Of a DNA stretch of 10,457 bases, positions 1-6,188 are shown piece after piece (within the stretch, counting starts at the first letter, position 1; each line of letters starts with the position of its first letter). The stretch is from Vibrio sp. (GTDB lineage Bacteria; Pseudomonadota; Gammaproteobacteria; Enterobacterales; Vibrionaceae), in the NCBI GenBank assembly GCA_007124475.1, contig SLFB01000240.1:1-10457 (forward strand), written 5' to 3'. The notes beneath the pieces were generated by a model that was given only the letters and a program-made list of their open reading frames with translations, had not been told where the DNA came from and searched no databases. The position numbers and the translations under genes were made by a program.

Positions 1-318
1 AACGGTAAAAGCATTGCAACCGATGCACAAGGCTATTTACTTGATTACAGCCTTTGGGAAGAAGGGATGATAACTATTCTAGCTAAAGAAGAAGGCATTA
101 CCTTAACCGAAGCACATTTAGAAGTGATTCATTTTGTGCGGCAATTTTATCTTGAGTATCAAACCTCACCTGCCATTCGGATGCTGGTCAAAGCAATGGA
201 AAAAGCGCACGGACCAGAAAAAGGCAATAGCAAGTATCTGTTTAAACTGTTTCCTAAGGGGCCGGCGAAACAGGCCACTAAGCTCGCTGGCTTACCAAAA
301 CCCGCTAAGTGCCTATAA
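1..318 (+). CDS. tusE: TusE, sulfur relay protein (DsrC family), 5' partial
   Basis: TusE accepts persulfide sulfur from the TusBCD complex and hands it to MnmA for 2-thiolation of U34 in tRNA Lys, Glu and Gln in the cytoplasm. The frame is open from base 1, and 105 residues are visible. Compared with E. coli TusE as I recall it, only about four or five N-terminal residues lie outside the window (the NGKSIATD stretch matches its EGKEIETD). The ATG at 67 is therefore an internal Met, not the start. Diagnostic segments are FVRQFYLEYQTSPAIRML, EKGNSKYLFKLFPKGPAKQA and the C-terminal GLPKPAKCL, with the penultimate Cys that carries the persulfide in this family. The gene converges on acyP with 52 bp between stops. 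The assignment is firm; only the start is unseen. Confidence 0.94.
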   Translation, partial: NGKSIATDAQGYLLDYSLWEEGMITILAKEEGITLTEAHLEVIHFVRQFYLEYQTSPAIRMLVKAMEKAHGPEKGNSKYLFKLFPKGPAKQATKLAGLPKPAKCL

Positions 319-334
319 CTGCATGCTCAATACG

Positions 335-359
335 GCAGGCTGACCTTAAGTTAGCCTGC
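335..359. terminator. hairpin between convergent tusE and acyP
   Basis: Bases 335-344 pair with 350-359 as a 10-bp stem (nine Watson-Crick pairs and one G-U) around the five-base loop CTTAA. It sits 16 bp after the tusE stop and 11 bp beyond the acyP stop, so it could end transcription from both sides. Neither strand has a clear run of T after the stem. It may be a weak terminator or simply an RNA 3'-end stabilising hairpin. Confidence 0.42.
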
Positions 360-370
360 ACATTCAATAT

Positions 371-649
371 TTATAGGATATGAAAACTCGATGGTAGCTT
401 ATCTAGCTCGACGCGATGACGTGTCACTTGCTCAACTCGCGCTGTTTTCGGTCCTTGCTGTAACCATATAAAAAGCTGTTCCACCTGCGGAGCTTGCCCC
501 ACTGCCAGAACTTCAACTTCACCGGTATCGAGGTTTTTTGCATAGCCAGTTAAACCAAGCTCTAACGCTTGTCGAGCGGTATGATAACGAAATCCCACGC
601 CTTGTACTTTACCAGTAACAACAAAGCTATCCACCATGATCTTATCCAT
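371..649 (-). CDS. acyP: acylphosphatase
   Basis: A small cytoplasmic enzyme of 92 residues, normal for the family, that hydrolyses the carboxyl-phosphate bond of acylphosphates. Signature 1 is seen as GKVQGVGFRYHT (residues 13-24) and signature 2 as GYAKNLDTGEVEVLAVG (35-51). The family catalytic pair is present: Arg21, which binds phosphate, and Asn39, which positions the water. The start at 649 is supported by a strong AGGAGG on the minus strand (655-660), five bases before the ATG. A second in-frame ATG four codons later lacks comparable support. The gene is transcribed away from rlmI and towards tusE. The same three genes also cluster in enterobacteria (yccX, yccW, yccK). Its physiological substrate is not known with certainty in bacteria. 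Confidence 0.95.
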   Translation of the reverse strand: MDKIMVDSFVVTGKVQGVGFRYHTARQALELGLTGYAKNLDTGEVEVLAVGQAPQVEQLFIWLQQGPKTARVEQVTRHRVELDKLPSSFHIL

Positions 650-679
650 TGCATCCTCCTAGCATCATCTTGTTGTCAT

Positions 680-708
680 AGTATATCTCCTTACTGCTAG
701 ATTTGCTT
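680..708 (-). promoter_or_regulatory. possible acyP promoter
   Basis: On the minus strand TATACT (685-680) is a five-of-six match to the sigma70 -10 element, placed to give a leader of about 24 nt before the acyP ATG. The -35 region about 17 bp upstream (near 703-708) is poor. The rest of the 650-768 divergent spacer must also hold the rlmI promoter. TTGTCA at 673-678 could be its -35, but I found no convincing -10 at normal spacing. Confidence 0.28.
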
Positions 709-768
709 TTCAGTCACAGTTACACGACAATGCTCCCCCATTTTTATTAATCTGTGTTGAGTAGTGCT

Positions 769-1962
769 ATGACTCCAGCAATCTATTTAGTCAAAGGTCG
801 TGATAAATCGTTACGCCGCAAACATCCTTGGGTTTTTTCTCGTGGTATCGGCAAAGTTGAAGGCGACCCACAACTCGGGGAAACGGTCGATATTTATACC
901 CATGATGGACAATGGTTAGCGAAAGCCGCCTACTCGCCCCATTCACAAATCCGCGCTCGCGTGTGGAGCTTTGATAATCAAGCCATTGATAGTGAGTTTT
1001 TTATTAAGCGCATTCAACAAGCGCAAAAACTACGCGATGAACTCATTGAGCGTGACGGTGTCACTGGCTATCGTCTCATTGCTGCAGAATCTGATGGCCT
1101 TCCTGGTATCACGATTGATAAATACGATAACTACCTAGTGTGCCAACTGCTGAGTGCTGGCGCTGAATATCAAAAACAAGACTTAATCACAGCACTTAAA
1201 CACTGTTATAACGACTGCCATATCTACGAACGTTCCGATGTTGCTGTTCGTAAAAAAGAAGGCCTTGAAGAGCGTGTCGGCGTTCTACACGGCGAAGCGC
1301 CTCCTGAAGTGGTCGTGATTGAAGAAAACGGCATTAAAATTCGAGTCGATATTGTTGCTGGTCATAAGACTGGGTTTTATCTAGATCAACGCGATAGCCG
1401 TCAACAAGCGATGAAATACGTGAAAGATAAAGAAGTGCTCAACTGCTTTTCTTATACCGGTGGCTTTGGTTTGTATGCCCTAAAAGGCGGCGCTAAACGT
1501 GTTATTAATGCTGATGTTTCACAACCAGCATTGGACAACGCCAAAATGAATGCGCAGCTCAATCAGTTTGATATCAGTAAGAAGCGTGCGGTATTTTTAA
1601 ATGCTGATGTGTTCAAGTTACTACGCGAATACCGCGAGCAAGGTACACAGTTTGATGTCGTGATCATGGATCCGCCCAAATTTGCCGAATCTAAAGCTCA
1701 GTTGAATGGTGCTTGTCGAGGCTACAAAGACATTAATATGTTAGCGATGCAAATTTTAAAACCCGGTGGCACTTTACTCACCTATTCATGCTCAGGTTTG
1801 ATGGATCAAATCCTATTTCAAAAAATCATTGCTGATGCTGCTCTTGATGCAGGACGCGATGTGAAATTTATCGAGCGTTTTGAACAAGCCGCGGATCATC
1901 CGACCGATACCGCCTATCCAGAAGGCTTTTATCTGAAAGGCTTTGCTTGTAAAGTGATGTAA
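769..1962 (+). CDS. rlmI: RlmI, 23S rRNA m5C1962 methyltransferase
   Basis: This is the SAM-dependent methyltransferase that in E. coli makes m5C at position 1962 of 23S rRNA. From the ATG at 769 the product is 397 residues, against 396 for E. coli RlmI, with near-continuous similarity to that protein as I recall it. The N-terminal part (about 1-75) is the PUA RNA-binding domain (KGRDKSLRRKHPWVFS). The middle carries the HKTGFYLDQRDSR linker typical of the RlmI/RlmK group. The Rossmann methyltransferase domain has the SAM motif NCFSYTGGFG (225-234), the DPPKF motif (301-305) and a late YSCSG motif (339-343) whose Cys341 is a candidate nucleophile. A GTG at 754 would add five residues, but it has no Shine-Dalgarno sequence. 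The ATG has GAG seven bases upstream and matches the family start. Transcription ends at the shared terminator at 2012-2033. Confidence 0.94.
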   Translation: MTPAIYLVKGRDKSLRRKHPWVFSRGIGKVEGDPQLGETVDIYTHDGQWLAKAAYSPHSQIRARVWSFDNQAIDSEFFIKRIQQAQKLRDELIERDGVTGYRLIAAESDGLPGITIDKYDNYLVCQLLSAGAEYQKQDLITALKHCYNDCHIYERSDVAVRKKEGLEERVGVLHGEAPPEVVVIEENGIKIRVDIVAGHKTGFYLDQRDSRQQAMKYVKDKEVLNCFSYTGGFGLYALKGGAKRVINADVSQPALDNAKMNAQLNQFDISKKRAVFLNADVFKLLREYREQGTQFDVVIMDPPKFAESKAQLNGACRGYKDINMLAMQILKPGGTLLTYSCSGLMDQILFQKIIADAALDAGRDVKFIERFEQAADHPTDTAYPEGFYLKGFACKVM

Positions 1963-2008
1963 TGATTTATGGATAAGATAACGTTATGAATTAAAAACGT
2001 TCTAGATT

Positions 2009-2033
2009 AAAAACGGCCTCAATCGAGGCCGTT
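2009..2033. terminator. bidirectional intrinsic terminator (rlmI / cydAB)
   Basis: A perfect 9-bp stem AACGGCCTC/GAGGCCGTT (2012-2020 and 2025-2033) closes the four-base loop AATC. On the minus strand it is followed directly by five T (2013-2009), a classical terminator for cydAB, 27 bp past the cydB stop. On the plus strand it lies 50 bp past rlmI and is followed by an AT-rich ATATTATA. It probably serves both convergent units. Confidence 0.85.
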
Positions 2034-2059
2034 ATATTATAGGGTAAGTCTATCCCTAG

Positions 2060-3052
2060 TTATTTATAGCTCAAATCCGTCGCTTTTCCTTTGAAAATAC
2101 GATAGACCATAAAGGTATACAACAAAATCATTGGCATCACGATAACCACACCGATGCCGACCACGAGTAAGCTAGCGGTAGAAGCTGCCGATTCTTGTGC
2201 AGTCATGATCCCCGGCACGACATCTGGGAAAAAGCTATAAGCTAAACCGAGAAAACTCAAAGCAAAAATCAACATCACTCCGAAAAATGGCCACTGCACT
2301 CCCATATCATTAACCACTGGTACACGTCTTAAATAACGATCAACCAAAAAGATCGTCGCCAGTACGACTAAAGGAACCGGAGCTAGCAATAGCATCTCTG
2401 GGAAACTAAACCAACGCTCAGCAACCATGGGGTTGAAAAGTGGATTAACAATACTCACCGCAATAATACCTAATGCGGCTAACCACCCCGCACGACGGGA
2501 CCAACGCGCGGCACGTTTTTGTAGCTCCCCTTCCGTTTTTAATACTAACCAAGCACCACCAATATACACATAAGCTGCCGTTACACATAACGAGCTTAAT
2601 AATGCAAATGCGTAGGCCGAGGTTGAGTCCTCAAAACTCATGACATAGCGGCCGATCATATAGCCTTGGGTTAACGCTGCCAGTAAAGAGCCGGTTTTAA
2701 AGCATAAATCCCAGTGATCTTTATGATCAGCTTTCGCCTTAGCGCGGAAATCAAAGGCAACACCACGCATAATCAGCGCGATCAACATAATGGCCACCGG
2801 CATATACAGTTCGGTGAGAATGTAACTATGCGCAGCTGGAAAGGCTATCAATAAGATACCGATACCTAATACCAGCCATGTTTCGTTAGCATCCCAAAAT
2901 GGTCCAATTGAAGCGATCATTCTGTCACGCTGCTGCTCATTATTACGAGGGAGTAAAATGCCCACCCCCAAGTCATAGCCATCGAGAACCGCATACATAA
3001 AGACACTGAAGCCTAAGAGTAACAGGTAAATTTCTGGTAAATGTGCAATCAT
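2060..3052 (-). CDS. cydB: cytochrome bd-type quinol oxidase subunit II (CioB-like)
   Basis: Subunit II of a cytochrome bd quinol oxidase in the inner membrane. It supports the haem-bearing subunit I in reducing oxygen to water with electrons from quinol. The product has 330 residues, shorter than E. coli CydB (379) and close to CioB proteins (about 335). It has about eight hydrophobic segments. Family hallmarks are LDGYDLGVG (23-31; Asp24 and Asp27 match E. coli Asp26 and Asp29) and GPFWDANETWL (50-60; Trp53 and Asp54 match Trp57 and Asp58), followed by the MRGVAFDFR segment. The start is 2 bp beyond the cydA stop and is preceded by AGAAGG seven bases upstream inside the cydA end, which suggests translational coupling. 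No CydX-like small frame lies between its stop and the terminator. Confidence 0.95.
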   Translation of the reverse strand: MIAHLPEIYLLLLGFSVFMYAVLDGYDLGVGILLPRNNEQQRDRMIASIGPFWDANETWLVLGIGILLIAFPAAHSYILTELYMPVAIMLIALIMRGVAFDFRAKAKADHKDHWDLCFKTGSLLAALTQGYMIGRYVMSFEDSTSAYAFALLSSLCVTAAYVYIGGAWLVLKTEGELQKRAARWSRRAGWLAALGIIAVSIVNPLFNPMVAERWFSFPEMLLLAPVPLVVLATIFLVDRYLRRVPVVNDMGVQWPFFGVMLIFALSFLGLAYSFFPDVVPGIMTAQESAASTASLLVVGIGVVIVMPMILLYTFMVYRIFKGKATDLSYK

Positions 3053-3054
3053 GG

Positions 3055-4389
3055 TTATACCTTCTGCTCATGAGTCATTGCGGTTTCGGCGGATGATGAG
3101 AACTGCCGAGCTAAGTAAAACAGAGTATGGATATAAGCCACCAGTAATACCGCATAGACAATCAAATACATTACCAGTGAAGTGGCTACCGAACTGCTGG
3201 CGACCGTTGTCACCGCATCAGAAGTGCGTAATACTCCTTGCACTAACCAAGGCTGACGGCCGATTTCTGTCACGTACCACCCAGCTAACGTGGCTACCCA
3301 ACCGGAGAAAGTCATCGCCACTAACGTGTATAAATAAGGCTTAGGCAAGCTTTGTTTACGCAGCAGTCGCCACACACCAAACCAACTCACTAACAGCATG
3401 AGCACGCCGACCCCCACCATGATCCGAAAACCAAAGAAGATAGGTTTTACTGGAGGATGATCAGGAGCAAACTCATTTAATCCTTTAATCTCACCTTCTA
3501 AATCATGGGTTAAAATTAAGCTGGCTAATTTTGGAATGCCAATTTCAAAATGATTACTACGTGTTTGTTCATCTGGCCAAGCAAACAGCAGCAGCGGCAC
3601 ACCCTGCTCGGTTTGCCAAACCCCTTCCATCGCAGCGATTTTTGCAGGCTGATGCTCAAGTGTATTTAAACCGTGTAAATCCCCAACTAAGATCTGAATT
3701 GGGATGCCAATGGCGGCAAGAACTATCGCGACTTTCATGCCGACTTTAGCGGCAGTAAGCTGTGAATTGCGCAAATATTGATAAGCTGAAATGCCTGCAA
3801 TCACAAAGCTAGCCGTTAATAATGAAGCCAGCAGCATATGAGCAAGGCGATAAGGCATCGAAGGATTCAAAATCACCTCTTTCCAACTGGTTACGTGCAC
3901 AATGCCGTCAATCAGCTCATAGCCGGTGGGCGTGTGCATCCAGCTGTTGAGTACGAGAATCCAGAATGCGGATAATGAAGTACCGATTGCAACCAATACG
4001 GTAGCCAAAGTGTGTAACCATTCTGGAACCCTACCGCGTCCAAATAGCATGACACCAAGGAAAGTGGCTTCCATGAAAAAGGCAGTCATCACCTCATAAC
4101 CCAGTAATGGCCCTGCCACATTACCGACTTTTTCCATAAAGCCCGGCCAATTGGTGCCGAACTGGAAACTCATGGTAATGCCAGAAACCACCCCAAGAGC
4201 GAAAGTGAGCGCAAAGACTTTAACCCAGAAATAGTACAAATCGAGCCATAACTGAGCTTGAGTTCGTAAAAAGCGCCATTTAAAAAAGACAATAATCCAT
4301 GCCAAGGCAATAGTAATGGTGGGAAATAAAATATGAAAACTTATATTGGCCGCAAACTGTATTCGCGACAACATGAGGGTGTCTAACAT
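3055..4389 (-). CDS. cydA: cytochrome bd-type quinol oxidase subunit I, short Q-loop (CioA-like)
   Basis: Subunit I carries the quinol site and the three haems of cytochrome bd. The ATG at 4389 gives 444 residues. It has TGAGG eight bases upstream and puts the first haem-ligand His exactly at position 19, as in E. coli CydA. An ATG seven codons earlier (4410) lacks a good ribosome site. Matches to E. coli residues are His19, Glu99 and Glu107, His184 (His186), Lys250 and Glu255 (Lys252 and Glu257 of the Q-loop), Met324 (Met393) and Glu375 (Glu445), with the conserved GRQPW at 377-381. About 65-70 residues of the E. coli Q-loop are missing between roughly 285 and 318. This places it in the short-Q-loop class with CioA, some members of which are cyanide-insensitive; that property is inferred here. 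First gene of the cydAB operon. Confidence 0.95.
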   Translation of the reverse strand: MLDTLMLSRIQFAANISFHILFPTITIALAWIIVFFKWRFLRTQAQLWLDLYYFWVKVFALTFALGVVSGITMSFQFGTNWPGFMEKVGNVAGPLLGYEVMTAFFMEATFLGVMLFGRGRVPEWLHTLATVLVAIGTSLSAFWILVLNSWMHTPTGYELIDGIVHVTSWKEVILNPSMPYRLAHMLLASLLTASFVIAGISAYQYLRNSQLTAAKVGMKVAIVLAAIGIPIQILVGDLHGLNTLEHQPAKIAAMEGVWQTEQGVPLLLFAWPDEQTRSNHFEIGIPKLASLILTHDLEGEIKGLNEFAPDHPPVKPIFFGFRIMVGVGVLMLLVSWFGVWRLLRKQSLPKPYLYTLVAMTFSGWVATLAGWYVTEIGRQPWLVQGVLRTSDAVTTVASSSVATSLVMYLIVYAVLLVAYIHTLFYLARQFSSSAETAMTHEQKV

Positions 4390-4423
4390 GATTCGTACCT
4401 CAAATAACATCAGCTAGGCAAGC

Positions 4424-4488
4424 ACATAGCGACTATTAACTTACTTGTTAATTACGAGTTCGATCCTAGTTTGGTTTACTCGCTATGT
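4424..4488 (-). repeat. 9-bp inverted repeat in the cydA leader
   Basis: ACATAGCGA at 4424-4432 and its exact reverse complement TCGCTATGT at 4480-4488 flank a 47-nt segment that includes the ArcA-like site. In the leader RNA the arms could form a long-range stem about 35 nt before the cydA ATG. Alternatively, on DNA they could be two copies of one binding site in opposite orientation. The function is unknown. Confidence 0.45.
4435..4455. promoter_or_regulatory. ArcA-like box / GTTAAT palindrome upstream of cydA
   Basis: ATTAAC-TTACTT-GTTAAT (4435-4452) is a perfect 6-bp inverted repeat with a 6-bp spacer. Its right half continues as TGTTAATTAC (4446-4455), which matches nine of ten positions of the classical ArcA consensus WGTTAATTAW. 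ArcA controls cydAB in E. coli, so the location is sensible. It lies downstream of the promoter proposed at 4544-4572, so it would act as a roadblock or serve a second, unseen start. AT-rich sequences produce such matches by chance, so confidence is limited. Confidence 0.4.
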
Positions 4489-4519
4489 TGTTTAATTTTT
4501 TATTGGTCCAAGCTGATTA

Positions 4520-4544
4520 GGGCTTATGCCGAAAAGCCCGGCAT
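4520..4544 (-). repeat. two mutually exclusive small stems near the cydAB transcript 5' end
   Basis: GGGCTT/AAGCCC (4520-4525 with 4534-4539) and ATGCCG/CGGCAT (4526-4531 with 4539-4544) are two perfect 6-bp stems that interlock, so only one can form at a time. If transcription starts near 4537, only the first could form in the RNA; a start further upstream would include both. No T-run follows, so this is not a simple terminator. Confidence 0.4.
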
Positions 4545-4572
4545 TAATACAACTAAAGTTGATATATATCAA
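4544..4572 (-). promoter_or_regulatory. predicted sigma70 promoter of cydAB
   Basis: On the minus strand TTGATA (4572-4567; five of six to TTGACA) and TATTAA (4549-4544; four of six to TATAAT) are separated by exactly 17 bp. An eight-base T tract lies just upstream of the -35, like an AT-rich UP element. The predicted start is near 4537, giving a leader of about 147 nt before the cydA ATG. The -35 element lies inside the FNR-type palindrome at 4559-4572. Confidence 0.55.
4559..4572. promoter_or_regulatory. FNR/ANR-type binding site
   Basis: TTGATATATATCAA is a perfect match to the consensus TTGAT-N4-ATCAA used by FNR and ANR, the oxygen-sensing iron-sulfur regulators. It overlaps the -35 of the predicted cydAB promoter and is centred near -28, a position expected to block RNA polymerase rather than activate it. 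Anaerobic repression by FNR of cydAB in E. coli and by ANR of cioAB in Pseudomonas is established. A lone extra half-site TTGAT lies at 4579-4583. Confidence 0.72.
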
Positions 4573-4655
4573 AAAAAATTGATAAAACCGAGCAAAATCG
4601 TGTATCTAAGCAATGAGAATGATGACAAAACATGAATGACACCAATACCGAACAC

Positions 4656-4680
4656 ATAACCAGCAATCACTGCCGGTTAT
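4656..4680 (-). terminator. hairpin overlapping the stop codon of the CRY-DASH gene
   Basis: On the minus strand ATAACCGGCAG can pair with TTGCTGGTTAT over 11 positions (two of them G-U), leaving a three-base loop. The TAA stop (4679-4677) is inside the left arm. No T-run follows, so it is a poor intrinsic terminator, though it could still protect the message 3' end. If it does not terminate, reading from the photolyase gene could continue into the cydAB leader. Confidence 0.33.
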
Positions 4681-6023
4681 TCCACCGGCCAATCCACCAT
4701 ATCAAGACTATCCATCAGCAAACAGCCCGTCTGCCCCTGCCAGCGATGAGTAAAGGCTTGGTCAGCATCATACAACTGACTCTGTTTAGCTAGATCAAAC
4801 TGCCGATGACCACGAGGATCCGCGCCAACTCCGGCTAAATATTGCCAATTACCCCAATTACTCGCGACATCGAAATCGATTAATTGAGATTGAAAATATT
4901 GTGCACCGTAGCGCCAATCAAGGCTTAGCTCATGCACAAAACAACTTGCCACTAATTGGCGAGCTCGATTAGAAATATAACCCGTGGCTTTAAGTTGTTT
5001 CATTGCCGCATTGACGATTGGGTAAGGCGTCGTACCATTAATCCAACTTCGCATCCGTTGTGGATAGTAACTAGTCAGCGGTTTTTGTCCTTTGATGCCT
5101 GCAAACTGAAACAGTTTGCTACCATGCTTCAAGGCATACCATTGAAAATATTCCCGCCATAAGAGTTCAAAATAAATCCAATAGGTTGATTCGTTCGCTC
5201 CCCGCTCTACTTCATAGTGCTTAAGCGTCAATAACAAGCGTTGCACAGACAAACTGCCATTAGCTAACCAAGGTGAAAATTTAGTCGATGCTTGCCAGTC
5301 ATCTAAAGCATTGCGCGTAGACTTATAACTTAATGCGGCATCACCACTAAAATAGTGCTTTAGGTGGCGTAAAGCCGAGCTTTCACCACCGTGGAATCCG
5401 GTATCAGGGATTTGCTTTGTCTCTAGCCGCTGCCAGCGCTGAGTGAAATACGAGCAAGACTCGACCACTTTACTGGCTGGCATAAAAGTCAGTTTGTCAG
5501 CTGAATGATAACTGGCCAAGCAGGTTGGTAAACCCAGCGCCTCAATTTGCTTTCGAAAAGCGGAAAATGTTGTTGGCAATTGAGCTAATTCAAACGGCAG
5601 CTGGCTTATTTCAAATAGGCGATGGGTATTGCTTGTTACGATGACTAGATGTGGATAACGCTGGCGAAGCCTAGCTAAAGTAGCAAGAATGGCATAGTCA
5701 ACCGAGTCTGATAGATAGAGATGTGTCGCTTGGGTTAACTCAAGCCACTCACTCAGCACAGAAAATCGCTTTCCCGCTTTGATATGTAGTGATTGTCCTC
5801 GCTGTTGTAAACTTGCATCAACATCGCTCAAACTTTGTAATAAGAAGCGCTCTTTGGCACCCCCCTCATTAGCAACGACTTGAAAGCGTTGTTCTGTCTG
5901 AGTTAACGGTGCTACCACATAACAACATGTTAGCTCTACGCTTTGCTGAGCGGCTTGTAACAACAGCGGATTGTCTGACACTCTTAAATCATTAGTAAAC
6001 CAATACAGTGAACGTTGCGACAT
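4677..6023 (-). CDS. cryptochrome DASH (photolyase/cryptochrome family)
   Basis: A flavoprotein of the DASH group, 448 residues from the ATG at 6023. Members repair cyclobutane pyrimidine dimers in single-stranded or looped DNA using blue light, and some may signal. The N-terminal alpha/beta domain (LYWFTNDLRVSDNPLLL, residues 6-22) precedes the DASH-typical TTFSAFRKQIE (151-161). The FAD domain follows: GGESSALRHLKHYF (212-225), STKFSPWLANG (246-256), FELLWREYFQW (285-295), GYISNRARQLVAS (348-360) and SNWGNWQYLAGVGADPRGHRQF (388-409). Trp393 and Trp370 align with E. coli photolyase Trp382 and Trp359. The position matching distal Trp306 is Thr317. The 6023 start has AGAAGG six bases upstream and fits the family N-terminus; a longer frame back to 6128 would run through the upstream terminator. 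It has its own transcript or reads through from the upstream gene. Confidence 0.92.
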   Translation of the reverse strand: MSQRSLYWFTNDLRVSDNPLLLQAAQQSVELTCCYVVAPLTQTEQRFQVVANEGGAKERFLLQSLSDVDASLQQRGQSLHIKAGKRFSVLSEWLELTQATHLYLSDSVDYAILATLARLRQRYPHLVIVTSNTHRLFEISQLPFELAQLPTTFSAFRKQIEALGLPTCLASYHSADKLTFMPASKVVESCSYFTQRWQRLETKQIPDTGFHGGESSALRHLKHYFSGDAALSYKSTRNALDDWQASTKFSPWLANGSLSVQRLLLTLKHYEVERGANESTYWIYFELLWREYFQWYALKHGSKLFQFAGIKGQKPLTSYYPQRMRSWINGTTPYPIVNAAMKQLKATGYISNRARQLVASCFVHELSLDWRYGAQYFQSQLIDFDVASNWGNWQYLAGVGADPRGHRQFDLAKQSQLYDADQAFTHRWQGQTGCLLMDSLDMVDWPVE

Positions 6024-6093
6024 GATCGACCTTCTCTTGCTAAAAACCCATAGTGGATACGAGCAGCGTTCACGGTTCGATCGCCTACATAAC

Positions 6094-6119
6094 AAAAAGG
6101 GCAGAAAAATACTGCCCTT
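6094..6119 (-). terminator. intrinsic terminator after the Omp85-fusion gene
   Basis: On the minus strand AAGGGCAG and CTGCCCTT (6119-6112 and 6104-6097) form a perfect 8-bp stem around a seven-base loop. A T-run follows directly, continuing from the stem through 6094. It lies 70 bp past the stop of the outer-membrane protein gene and 71 bp before the CRY-DASH start, so these are probably separate transcription units. Confidence 0.87.
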
Positions 6120-6188
6120 CGGTATCATAGCTCAACGACTAGGAGCCCCTAATCCCACCCTACTGCTCCAAGTCAAAGCGGGATAGGA

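Noticed and set aside
67..318. TusE starting at the ATG at 67
   Set aside because: The frame is open to base 1 and the upstream residues match the TusE N-terminus, so this Met is internal to a gene cut by the window edge.
134..343. Plus-strand frame overlapping tusE
   Set aside because: It is a shifted reading of the tusE coding sequence without any family similarity.
754..768. GTG start for rlmI
   Set aside because: No ribosome site precedes it; the ATG at 769 has one and matches the E. coli protein start and length.
1978..1987. Palindrome ATAACGTTAT after rlmI
   Set aside because: Short and AT-rich, not linked to any site I can name; probably chance.
3051..3344. Plus-strand open frame opposite the end of cydA
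   Set aside because: It lies antisense to a well-conserved gene, shows no recognisable domain, and has no ribosome site. The same applies to plus-strand frames near 3531-3749, 4956-5162, 5971-6186, 6590-6847 and 10041-10328.
4390..4410. Upstream ATG for cydA at 4410
   Set aside because: Poor ribosome site; the start at 4389 places the haem ligand at His19 as in known CydA proteins.
6024..6128. 35-residue N-terminal extension of the CRY-DASH protein
   Set aside because: The extension would translate through the strong terminator at 6094-6119, is not family-like, and the ATG at 6023 has a good ribosome site.
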